Assembly (NCBI GenBank): GCA_021203945.1
Contig: JAJQAF010000200.1
Span: 1 to 7,450, forward strand
DNA from: Campylobacter sp.
GTDB lineage: Bacteria > Campylobacterota > Campylobacteria > Campylobacterales > Campylobacteraceae
Length of the DNA: 7,450 nt
Direction: 5' to 3'
Below are positions 1-7,370 of this stretch, piece after piece; position 1 is the first letter of the stretch; the number at the start of each line of letters is the position of its first letter. The notes under the pieces were generated by a model that saw only the letters and a program-made list of their open reading frames with translations, was not told where the DNA came from and searched no databases. A program made the translations under genes and the position numbers.

Positions 1-1
1 T

Positions 2-157
2 TTTAGTAGTGTAAAACGGCTCAAAAATTCGCGCCTTATCGCCCGTTATGCCGCCTCCGTTATCGCTTACGCTTAGATAAATTTTATCTTTTTTCCTGCT
101 TAAATTTACGGTTATCACAGGCTCAAAATCCTCGTATTTTTGTAGCTCGGCGACAAG
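2..157 (-). pseudogene. Detached ATP-binding end of the interrupted histidine kinase
   Basis: Reading on in the kinase frame after the amber codon gives 52 further sense codons to the window edge, with no stop. They begin LVAELQKYEDF and contain SDNGGGI, the G1 box that binds ATP in HATPase_c domains, followed by FEPFYTTK, the F-box and G2-side motif. These belong directly after the N-box residues NAED that end the upstream piece, so this is the missing part of the same protein. No start codon with a ribosome binding site is seen for it, so it is probably not translated alone. The true C-terminus lies outside the window. Confidence 0.8.
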
Positions 158-160
158 CTA
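158..160 (-). other. In-frame amber codon inside the kinase HATPase domain
   Basis: The minus strand reads GCC AAC GCC GAA GAC TAG CTT GTC GCC GAG. The TAG separates the N-box from the rest of the ATP-binding domain, and recognisable kinase sequence continues in the same frame on both sides. One base change would restore a sense codon such as CAG, AAG, GAG or TTG, so this is a nonsense substitution or a base-call error, not a frameshift or an insertion. Confidence 0.85.
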
Positions 161-1165
161 GTCTTCGGCGTTGGCAAGCAAGCTCAGCATAATTTGCCTG
201 ATATACGACGCAACGCTTTGTATTTTAAACTCACCCTCGTCCGAAGTAAATTTAAGCGCAATTGCGTTTGTATTCATCTGCGCTTTTACGATAAAAATGA
301 GCTCCCCTATAAGCTCTTTAAGCTCAAACTTGCCTGTTTTATCATCTTGTCTATAAAAATTTCTAAACGCCGCAATCGTTTCATTCATCAAATTCGCAGC
401 TCGTTTAGCCCGCGCCGTGTGGGCATAAATTTCATCTATCCTGCCGTCTTGCACGCATTCGCCTATCTCGTCCAAACTAAGCAAAATCGCGCTTAACGGC
501 TGGCGTTGCTGATGTGAGATAGAGCTTATCATTTCGCCCAAAAGAGCCGATTTAGCGTTTATGGCTAGCATTCGTTCGCGCTCAAGCGAAGCAAGCTCAA
601 GCATTTTTTCGTGCGTCGCATCGCTCAAGGTAACGATAAAGCCGTCAAACTCCTTGCCCGAGTGCAAAATACTAGAAACAACCAGACGAAAATATAAATT
701 TTGCATTTTGATTGTAAAATTTTGCGTTCGCGCAGAATTTCGCCTTAACGCCTCAAAGCTTTCAAATACGCTAAGGCTTGGTATTTGAGCGATTAAATCG
801 TCTAAATTTATGCCATAAGCGCTTTTGCTTTTTAACTTAAAAATTTGCTCGAATCTTTTATTTATAAATTCTATCTCGCCGCCCTTGCCTACTAGCAAAA
901 AGGCTAAATCGGGCGTCTTTGCCAAGGCGTGATTAAGAAAAGCATTTTGCGATTTATCGCTTTTATGTGGCGAAAAAGCCTCACTTTGCGCCGTGTTTTC
1001 GCCCTTAAAAAAGAGATAAATCACGCATATAGCGCCTGCAAAAACGGATAAAATCATAAATTTCAAATCCGCGCTTTCATAATAAAATATCGCCGCCAAA
1101 ACACATAACGCAAACGTTAAAAAAACAGATACTCTTTGCAAATTCCACTCTTTAAATTTAAGCAA
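158..1165 (-). CDS. Membrane sensor histidine kinase with PAS-like domain, cut by an in-frame stop
   Basis: This is the sensor kinase of a two-component system, expected in the inner membrane. Two hydrophobic segments lie at about residues 11-29 and 36-53. A PAS-like region follows at about 78-185, then a HisKA dimerisation domain whose H-box ISHQQRQPL puts the phosphoacceptor at His218; many relatives have HQWRQPL here. The product stops at residue 335, just after the N-box (LLANAED), at a TAG codon, so it lacks the ATP-binding lid and should be unable to autophosphorylate. The rest of the HATPase domain is intact in the same frame downstream. The chosen start is TTG, 20 bp after the ribBA stop. 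No Shine-Dalgarno is well placed: an AGGA lies about 23 nt upstream, so initiation may be weak or coupled to ribBA. The signal and the partner regulator are not visible. Confidence 0.85.
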   Translation of the reverse strand: MLKFKEWNLQRVSVFLTFALCVLAAIFYYESADLKFMILSVFAGAICVIYLFFKGENTAQSEAFSPHKSDKSQNAFLNHALAKTPDLAFLLVGKGGEIEFINKRFEQIFKLKSKSAYGINLDDLIAQIPSLSVFESFEALRRNSARTQNFTIKMQNLYFRLVVSSILHSGKEFDGFIVTLSDATHEKMLELASLERERMLAINAKSALLGEMISSISHQQRQPLSAILLSLDEIGECVQDGRIDEIYAHTARAKRAANLMNETIAAFRNFYRQDDKTGKFELKELIGELIFIVKAQMNTNAIALKFTSDEGEFKIQSVASYIRQIMLSLLANAED

Positions 1166-1185
1166 ATTATCTATAGTTACGAGTT

Positions 1186-2196
1186 TTATCCTTTATAAGA
1201 AACTATATTTAATCCAAAGCCGCCCAGAGCTACGAATTCTTTATTTTTACTGGAGCTTAAAAGCTCGATCTCTTTGATACCGAAATGATTTAAGATTTGC
1301 GCGCCGATACCGTAATCTTTAATGGAAGTTTCGCAATTATCGTCGTTTTGTAAAACGGCTAAAACTCCGCCGTTTTTGCTTAGATACTCGATACTTTTTA
1401 GCAAATCTTGAAATTTAGGCGACGAGAGCAGATTAATATCGGTCGTTGTCCTATGAAATTTAACGTTTGTGCGCGCTGAAATTTCGCCGAATACGTATGC
1501 AAAATGCAAGTTGCCCTTATGATCGCCGATTTCGTATTTTATCGCGTCAAAGCCCGCTATTTTAGCCTCTTGTTTATAGTTTATACGTATCAAGCTTTCG
1601 TGCTTTAAGCGATATTCAACAAGCTCCGAAACGGATACCATATTTAGGTTAAATTTCTTACAAAATTCCTCCAAATCATCACGCCTCGCCATATTTCCGT
1701 CGTCTTTTACGATCTCGCAGATCACAGCTGCTTGCGTAAGTCCGGCATATTTGCATAAATCTACAGAACCCTCCGTGTGTCCCGTGCGACTTAAAACCCC
1801 GCCTTTTTTGGCTATAAGCGGAAAAATATGTCCCGGACGCACGAAATCCTCGGGCTTAGAAGTAATATCCGTTGCCAAACGAATCGTCATATCCCGCTCA
1901 TATGCGCTAACGCCCGTTGCGGTATCCTTTGCGTCAATCGTAACCGTAAAAGCCGTCTCATGACAAGAGGTGTTTTTATCAACCATTAAATTTAAATTAA
2001 GCCGTTTTGCTATCTCTTCGCTCACCGCGAGGCACAAAACGCCCTTTGCGTGCGTGATGGCGAAATTTACCTTTTGCGTATCGCTAAAAGCGCCCGCAAA
2101 CACCAAATCACCCTCATTTTCGCGATCCTCATCATCAACCATAACTACCATTTTGCCGTTTTTGAGATCGTTAATCGCCTGCTCAACTCTTTCCAT
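1186..2196 (-). CDS. ribBA: RibBA: 3,4-dihydroxy-2-butanone 4-phosphate synthase with degenerate GTP cyclohydrolase II domain
   Basis: The N-terminal half (residues 1 to about 198) is DHBP synthase, which converts ribulose 5-phosphate into the four-carbon precursor of riboflavin. Its signature DDEDRENEGDL is at 21-31, with metal- and substrate-binding segments RPGHIFPL at 120-127 and RTGHTEGSVDL at 137-147, so it should be active. The C-terminal part (about 200-336) aligns with GTP cyclohydrolase II by DYGIGAQIL at 294-302 and GFGLNIV at 326-332. It lacks the zinc-binding C-x10-C-x-C motif and the EGRGIGL-type segment. I therefore infer no cyclohydrolase activity and expect a separate ribA elsewhere. 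The ATG start has a strong Shine-Dalgarno, AAAGGAG, 5 nt upstream. The gene is 20 bp ahead of the kinase and probably cotranscribed with it. Confidence 0.95.
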   Translation of the reverse strand: MERVEQAINDLKNGKMVVMVDDEDRENEGDLVFAGAFSDTQKVNFAITHAKGVLCLAVSEEIAKRLNLNLMVDKNTSCHETAFTVTIDAKDTATGVSAYERDMTIRLATDITSKPEDFVRPGHIFPLIAKKGGVLSRTGHTEGSVDLCKYAGLTQAAVICEIVKDDGNMARRDDLEEFCKKFNLNMVSVSELVEYRLKHESLIRINYKQEAKIAGFDAIKYEIGDHKGNLHFAYVFGEISARTNVKFHRTTTDINLLSSPKFQDLLKSIEYLSKNGGVLAVLQNDDNCETSIKDYGIGAQILNHFGIKEIELLSSSKNKEFVALGGFGLNIVSYKG

Positions 2197-2201
2197 ACCG
2201 T

Positions 2202-2230
2202 CTCCTTTAAAATTTTAGATAATTATTTTA
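2202..2230 (-). promoter_or_regulatory. ribBA translation signal and candidate -10 region
   Basis: AGGAG at 2206-2202 is a clear Shine-Dalgarno for ribBA. Upstream, the minus strand holds TAAAAT at 2230-2225, one mismatch from TATAAT, which would leave a leader of about 20 nt. A second TAAAAT at 2217-2212 is too close to the Shine-Dalgarno to be useful. No -35 box is evident, which is usual for the Campylobacter vegetative sigma factor. The sequence is so AT-rich that chance matches are likely, so the promoter part is weak and the Shine-Dalgarno part is firm. Confidence 0.4.
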
Positions 2231-2272
2231 TTTTATTATTTTTTATCTTTATCTTTTATTTCTCATCCTCCG

Positions 2273-2288
2273 GACAATATGCATTGTC
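2273..2288. repeat. 16-bp inverted repeat in the ribBA upstream spacer
   Basis: GACAAT and ATTGTC form perfect 6-bp arms around a 4-base centre (ATGC on the plus strand). The repeat sits 19 bp after the 450-aa gene and 77 bp before ribBA. Neither strand has a T-run directly after it in the sense needed for an intrinsic terminator: the plus-strand T-rich tract comes before it. It could be an operator or a small RNA hairpin between the two transcription units, or chance. Confidence 0.4.
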
Positions 2289-2306
2289 TCCGCTTACCTA
2301 TCCAAT

Positions 2307-3659
2307 CTAATCCGTTATATTATGCTTTAACGCATACTCTTCTATCTTCTCTTTTAAATCCTTAGGAAAATTTTCCTTATACATAGCGGGTATGGTAGGA
2401 TTTAGCTTTTTGTCTAATTTACCCGATTCATACAGTCTTTTTAACTCTTCGGGCGTATAGTAATAAGGTGCGTTAGGATAACCCTCGGGAGGAGTTAAGG
2501 ACATGATTTTTGCCTCCAATAAAGTGGAATCTACGTAAAGAGACATATCTTTTTCGGTGAATTCCTCCGGAAATCCTCCTAAGTGAAACATTTCGGCGTA
2601 TTCTAATATCTCTTTTTTAACTAAAGCCATAAACTCCTCTCTCGTCTCTTCGGTCGCCTTTGGGTCTCTCGGGTCTAATATCTTGCCCTTTCGTATCAGA
2701 CTATATAAATATCTATGCAAAGAGCCCGAGGGATTCATTACCAGTCCCCCTTGATTAAAATCCATAACCCAATCCACTCCCACCACCTCGTCCAAATAAG
2801 GTATCATACCGTATTCGTCAAACGGAGGCGAAGCGTAAATGAGCTCCTTCTCTTTTTTGGTTAGATCATCTCTAAATACGCTATCTTTTGCCAAAGTTAA
2901 GACAGATGGTATATGACTAAATAGTTGCTTAAACTCCATGGATCTTTGTAAATTTTCATTCAGCCCTAGAAAATAAGAACCGTATATATAGAAGTCACAC
3001 ATAGTATCTATTGCTCTGAGATTTCCTAGCTGGGCAGATAAGAATAAAGCCTGTATCTCCCTTGCCTTAAAGCCGGCGGAAGAAGCGTTTGCAAATGCTC
3101 CCCTATTTCCCAATATCCCCGCACTTATCTTCCACTCTCCCGCAAACAAACGGGACTTAAAAGTATTTACGTTTGCACTCACCTTATCGTATATATGAGC
3201 GTATTCGGGTTTGGTAAGCCTTCCTTTCTTATCGGCTCTTACCATAGCGTCCTCGGGTATATCTATCATAGTGCTTTTCAGATTGCTTCTTTTAACCAAA
3301 TATATATATCTGTCCCTTTTATCCTTTAAGCTTTCGTAATAAGCCTTTTCCTTTTTGCTCCAAGAGGATATGCCTCCTTTAGGAGGAGCCGAATACGTTA
3401 TATCCAGCCACTTTTTAAATTGCATATATTCGGTCTGTCCGTAAGCGTTCGGATTGGGATCGTAAAACGAGGGTTTATAATCCTTATAGGGCGAGCCGTC
3501 TAAAATTTCCCTGGCGTCCAATACCGCCTTGGAAAACTTTTTACGTCCCTTTTTATTTATTTTATCCGATACTATTAAATTGCTTTCTTTATCGAATTTT
3601 ACCTCCATTCCGTTGGGGGCTATAACCGTATAGGTATCATTCTTATTCCACCACCACAC
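2307..3659 (-). CDS. Uncharacterised 450-aa protein with one Sel1/TPR-like repeat, partner of the large upstream gene
   Basis: I do not recognise the full-length family. No signal peptide or membrane span is visible, so it is probably made in the cytoplasm. It opens with three Trp. Residues 13-34 (PNGMEVKFD, then SNLIVSDKIN) loosely resemble a short 'P-G-EV-D-LV-D-N' module I know from polymorphic-toxin and secreted-effector proteins. Residues 204-249 resemble a Sel1-like helical repeat: AQLGN-x2-A, then a Tyr/Gly pair, GLNEN and a further helix. The C-terminal third is rich in Glu, Pro and Tyr. The start is GTG, supported by a strong Shine-Dalgarno 5 nt upstream; the next in-frame ATG is codon 18. 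It lies 10 nt after the 1231-aa gene and shares its ATA-rich codon use. It could be an adaptor, chaperone or immunity protein for the large protein, or a second effector; the sequence does not decide. Confidence 0.85.
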   Translation of the reverse strand: MWWWNKNDTYTVIAPNGMEVKFDKESNLIVSDKINKKGRKKFSKAVLDAREILDGSPYKDYKPSFYDPNPNAYGQTEYMQFKKWLDITYSAPPKGGISSWSKKEKAYYESLKDKRDRYIYLVKRSNLKSTMIDIPEDAMVRADKKGRLTKPEYAHIYDKVSANVNTFKSRLFAGEWKISAGILGNRGAFANASSAGFKAREIQALFLSAQLGNLRAIDTMCDFYIYGSYFLGLNENLQRSMEFKQLFSHIPSVLTLAKDSVFRDDLTKKEKELIYASPPFDEYGMIPYLDEVVGVDWVMDFNQGGLVMNPSGSLHRYLYSLIRKGKILDPRDPKATEETREEFMALVKKEILEYAEMFHLGGFPEEFTEKDMSLYVDSTLLEAKIMSLTPPEGYPNAPYYYTPEELKRLYESGKLDKKLNPTIPAMYKENFPKDLKEKIEEYALKHNITD

Positions 3660-3662
3660 TCT

Positions 3663-3670
3663 CTCTCCTT
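3663..3670 (-). promoter_or_regulatory. Shine-Dalgarno that fixes a GTG start and touches the upstream stop
   Basis: The minus strand reads TAA AGGAGAGAGA GTG. The TAA ends the 1231-aa gene (3672-3670), AGGAG follows at once (3669-3665), and GTG begins 5 nt later. This spacing is near ideal, decides for the GTG start of the 450-aa gene over the later ATG, and suggests translational coupling of the two genes. Confidence 0.75.
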
Positions 3671-6600
3671 TATCCTATATATAATCCGTCTTTCATAATA
3701 ATAGTAGTCGCCAGGCGACCTATTAATCTGGGCGGTATATCCTTGTTCGTCTTTTCGTTAACGTCTATCTTGCATCCCGTGTATATGCCTAAGATATTGT
3801 TTTTGCCTATTGTGTCCAAAGCCCTTAACAATCTTCTTACCTTGCTGTCCTTACCCCCGTCTTCGTTACTATCATATACTCCGTCGCTTAAATCTTGTAA
3901 TATATCCATGGCTTTGTTGTATTCTTTGATAGGATTTATGTCTTTCCCTTTGTATTCTATTACGTTATGCTTATACTTCTCATACAACCTCGCCCTCTCC
4001 TCCAATCCTACGGGATTTGTTAAGCAGATGTCCAGTTTTCTATGAGTATCGGCTATCTTTAACTCTTTTGGGGTTAGACTAAAGTCCTTATCCTTTAGGT
4101 TATGGAAAAACTCGTAATCTCTTTTTTTACCGTTTCTTAATTCGTCCAAGCATAGATATGCCGATATCCTGCTTAAAGGCATAGATTTCGAAAGCGAGCT
4201 TGCAGCGGTCGTAAGGGCGTTATTTATATTATAGTATATAAATTTATTATGCTCCAGCCCGCCGCTTGAGAGCTTGCCTCCGATGAAGGTGTTTTTAAGA
4301 TCTATGCTCGTAAAGGACGAATACACGTTTAAGGGATAATATACGTATTGATCGGTTTGTTTGAGAACATCGTAATCCTCTTGATCGTCCTCAAACCTTA
4401 AAGGCTTGCTTGAAATATTTTTTACCGCATAAGGGTCGTCGTATTTGTTGGTAAATCTTTGATATATTATCTCCTCGTATCTAGCCTTTTGTTTTTCGTA
4501 TTCGCTAATATATACGCTATCTATTAAAAAATTTATACCGCTTGATATGATCGCTTTATAGGCGGAGTTTAGACTGTCTTTTAATACCGACGCTCTTATG
4601 TCGTTTCTTATCAGGTTTAAAGCCCCGGGATCTTTTTTTAGGATGGAGTTTAATCTTTTAATATTATTTTTACTGCCGTTTTCATCATAGTAATAGACTA
4701 TAAAATTCTTTTGTTCTCGTTTTAATACGCCGGCAAACGCCTTTCGTTTTAGTTTTTTACTAAAGCGTTTTGTCTCCTTATCGCTACCTGCCGTCTTTAC
4801 GTTTAAATTCGCCTTGTTAATTTTCTCAAATATCTTTAATACGCCTATATCCTCCATAATAACCTCTCTAAGAGTGTTTTCTTGGAAGATTACCTTGGCT
4901 GCACTTTTTAGGATGCCGGTATATCCTTGCTCCATAAAGTATCCGCTAAAGGGAAATACCGCTTTTAATATATCTTGGAGAATATAAGTAAGGCTAAAGT
5001 CGATATATCGTTTATAATCCTCTTCGTTTTTATCTATATTTTTATCGTTTCGCAGCTTATCTATATCCAGCTTTAAGGATTTATAATCAAGCTCTAAAGC
5101 TTCGTTAATATCCCTCTCGTCCAAGGGCAAATCACCGCTAAAACCATAGCCGTCCTGCAGCTTTTTAAAAGAGTCGTAAATTTCGTCGTTAAATAAAAAC
5201 TCATCCTCGCTTGTAAAGCTTTTATGTAAATTCTCCTCCAGTTCCTCTATACATACGGCGTTTTTATTTCCGGAGGCGTTTTTGGTATCTTTAAAGAAGT
5301 AAATTCTCTTTTTGCCCTCGTCGGTTTGTATGTATGCGTCGCCGTTTAATACCTTAAACTCGTTATCGTTTATTATTAGGTTCTCATCGCCCTCTCCGAA
5401 TATAACCCTCGCTATCCTGCCTTCGGAGGAATGGGTTATCATGCTTTCGTCGTATGTCTGTTTTATTATATAAAACGCTAAGATCATCATAAATACGTCT
5501 ATAGCCGAATGGGGCATAGTTATGACTTTAGCGGAGTCATAAGTATAGGTGTCAAGCTTTAAGGGCACGGTTATGGTATTTCCGAGTCCGTCCTCTATTT
5601 CGGATATACTTTTTTCATTAATTCTTTTAAAGAAGTTTGCAAATTCCATCAAACTCTTTTTTATATATTCGTCCTCTTTGCGTTTGATCTCCTCCATATC
5701 GTCCGGCGTTTTAAAAAACAAATTCATATGGGTTAAATTTTGCTGTGCGGCATGGGCTTTTGTTTGCAGATCCACGTATTTTTGAACGTCATAGATGCCG
5801 TCTTGTTCGTATAGGGCGTCTTGCAGCTTTTGAATATCGTTTTGAAAATCCGTAATCAAAGAGCTTTCTATGCGCATAAAGGGACTTAGGTTTAGCATAA
5901 GCGCATCCTCGTCGTCCTTGTCGGTTAGGTCTATGGCGTATTGGCTATAGTCTTTTACCTGAACTATATCTTTGGAGGATGTAAATTGCTTATTTGTCTC
6001 TTCGTCGTTTATTTTATAATCAAAGACCTTTTTGATTATATATTCGCTAAGGGCGGCATTGGTTTTTAACGGAGCGTTTGATATTACAAGATAGTTTTTG
6101 GGCATATCGGAAAAATCCGCGCTATTGTTGTCCTCTTTAGTTTCGTCCGATTTGCCGGATATTAGTTTAGCCAGTTTAAAAGAGTTAAAATAAGGGTATT
6201 GCATATAGATAAAATTGGCTCTACCTGAGGTCACGGCTTGTTTTAAGGCGTTATATAAGCTATTCGTATTGTCGTTTTTGCCGGCGTTTTTATATAAGGA
6301 GATTAAACCGCCCTTTAACGCTCCGCTTTTATTTGAGCGCATATCCAGAGTCTCAAGCCCCAAACTTATATCCCCGCTTACCCCTAAATATTCATCGGCG
6401 TTTATATAACCGTCCAATGATAATTTAGCGTTCGTATCAAACCCCGAAAAATCTATAAAACTACCGCAGTCTCCCGATTTAAATACGATAATATCGCTAA
6501 TAAAACTTTGGTTTATCAGATTAAAAATAAAGCCGAATTTGCCCATCAGCAAATTTAACACGGGAGAGGCGAAAGCGTAAAACCATCTATCGTTTAAAAA

Positions 6601-7365
6601 GCTATATACGTTTTTGCCGGTTTGAAATAAAAAGGGGACGCTTCCTAAAACGTTCGCCTTGCTAAACGCCTTTTTAGGTTCGGTTATATCTATAAAGCTG
6701 AATATCGCCTTTATAATCTCTTTTATTATATATCCGTTGCCGTCCTCGGAGTTATCCTTTATATTTTTATTTATCTCTTCGAATGCGAGATTTATATCAT
6801 CTTTAACGTTTTTTATACTATCAAACCCTTCGCTTTTTAAAAGCTCCTCCACGCGCAAGGTGATATCCTCTTTTAACCTATCCAAGATAGTAAGAATTTT
6901 ATCTTTATACTCTTTGAAATTATCTATGAGTATATCGCAGGCTTCTTGATAGGTTTTTAGTTGTTTATCTTTGTCCGCAGAATTTGCTTTTGCTTGTTTG
7001 GCGAGGTTCAATAAGGATTTGGTAAAAGAGTCTATAGGGTTTTTATCTTCGTCGCTAACGCTTACTTTTATGCTTTTGCCGTATCCTTTTATACATAAAG
7101 GATCGGATGAGCTTAAACCGGCTTTTAACCAGCTATCCTTATCTACGTATCTGCCGGTTACTATATCTATAGATTTATCTTCGCTCAGATAAAATAGTTT
7201 TTGCATTATCGCGTCGCCCAGAGAGCCTCTTAATATGTCGTAGGGGTAAAATTTATTTAGATTGGAGCAGTAAAAGGTTACGCTATCGTAAGCCTTGAAA
7301 TACTCGTCCATTTTATTTAAAAGCTCGGTTTGAGAGCTAAACGTTTGCGTATTTTTTATACTCAT
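3670..7365 (-). CDS. Uncharacterised 1231-aa protein, possible secreted effector
   Basis: I cannot assign this protein to a family. It is rich in Lys, Asp, Asn and Ser, poor in Cys, and has no N-terminal signal peptide. Residues 1-125 look globular. Residues about 133-205 are charged and helical, possibly coiled coil. Hydrophobic stretches lie at about 262-295 (aromatic and Phe-rich) and 622-636 (VFMMILAFYIIK); either could be a membrane-interacting segment or a buried core. Residues 865-886 are a very basic patch (KRFSKKLKRK). The C-terminus ends in GLYIG. No catalytic motif, PAAR, VgrG, Rhs or MIX-type signature is visible. ATG is preceded by AAAGG 9 nt upstream, overlapping the end of the upstream gene. 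The first ten Ile codons checked are all ATA, unlike ribBA. Size, coupling to a small partner and orphan status fit a secretion-system effector, but that is inference. Confidence 0.85.
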   Translation of the reverse strand: MSIKNTQTFSSQTELLNKMDEYFKAYDSVTFYCSNLNKFYPYDILRGSLGDAIMQKLFYLSEDKSIDIVTGRYVDKDSWLKAGLSSSDPLCIKGYGKSIKVSVSDEDKNPIDSFTKSLLNLAKQAKANSADKDKQLKTYQEACDILIDNFKEYKDKILTILDRLKEDITLRVEELLKSEGFDSIKNVKDDINLAFEEINKNIKDNSEDGNGYIIKEIIKAIFSFIDITEPKKAFSKANVLGSVPFLFQTGKNVYSFLNDRWFYAFASPVLNLLMGKFGFIFNLINQSFISDIIVFKSGDCGSFIDFSGFDTNAKLSLDGYINADEYLGVSGDISLGLETLDMRSNKSGALKGGLISLYKNAGKNDNTNSLYNALKQAVTSGRANFIYMQYPYFNSFKLAKLISGKSDETKEDNNSADFSDMPKNYLVISNAPLKTNAALSEYIIKKVFDYKINDEETNKQFTSSKDIVQVKDYSQYAIDLTDKDDEDALMLNLSPFMRIESSLITDFQNDIQKLQDALYEQDGIYDVQKYVDLQTKAHAAQQNLTHMNLFFKTPDDMEEIKRKEDEYIKKSLMEFANFFKRINEKSISEIEDGLGNTITVPLKLDTYTYDSAKVITMPHSAIDVFMMILAFYIIKQTYDESMITHSSEGRIARVIFGEGDENLIINDNEFKVLNGDAYIQTDEGKKRIYFFKDTKNASGNKNAVCIEELEENLHKSFTSEDEFLFNDEIYDSFKKLQDGYGFSGDLPLDERDINEALELDYKSLKLDIDKLRNDKNIDKNEEDYKRYIDFSLTYILQDILKAVFPFSGYFMEQGYTGILKSAAKVIFQENTLREVIMEDIGVLKIFEKINKANLNVKTAGSDKETKRFSKKLKRKAFAGVLKREQKNFIVYYYDENGSKNNIKRLNSILKKDPGALNLIRNDIRASVLKDSLNSAYKAIISSGINFLIDSVYISEYEKQKARYEEIIYQRFTNKYDDPYAVKNISSKPLRFEDDQEDYDVLKQTDQYVYYPLNVYSSFTSIDLKNTFIGGKLSSGGLEHNKFIYYNINNALTTAASSLSKSMPLSRISAYLCLDELRNGKKRDYEFFHNLKDKDFSLTPKELKIADTHRKLDICLTNPVGLEERARLYEKYKHNVIEYKGKDINPIKEYNKAMDILQDLSDGVYDSNEDGGKDSKVRRLLRALDTIGKNNILGIYTGCKIDVNEKTNKDIPPRLIGRLATTIIMKDGLYIG

Positions 7366-7370
7366 TTTTA

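Noticed and set aside
194..496. Plus-strand open frame of 100 codons inside the kinase
   Set aside because: It lies wholly antisense to a protein with clear kinase motifs and shows no domain or ribosome binding site; the same holds for the other plus-strand frames across ribBA and the two large genes.
2254..2271. Leader peptide ATG AGA AAT AAA AGA TAA upstream of ribBA
   Set aside because: Five codons only, with the purine tract directly touching the ATG, so spacing is wrong for a ribosome binding site; likely chance.
2223..2290. Intrinsic terminator formed by the inverted repeat and the nearby T-rich tract
   Set aside because: On the plus strand the T-rich tract precedes the stem, and on the minus strand the bases after the stem are purine-rich, so neither orientation gives stem then U-run. 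The stem is only 6 bp and AT-rich.
2197..2306. FMN riboswitch before ribBA
   Set aside because: The spacer is only 110 bp, almost all A and T, and holds none of the conserved G-rich segments of the RFN element.
4510..6260. Possible internal duplication in the 1231-aa protein (residues 369-391 versus 931-952, both A-x-x-SG-x-NF-like)
   Set aside because: The resemblance covers about 20 residues with few identities and nothing matches on either side, so it cannot be told from chance.
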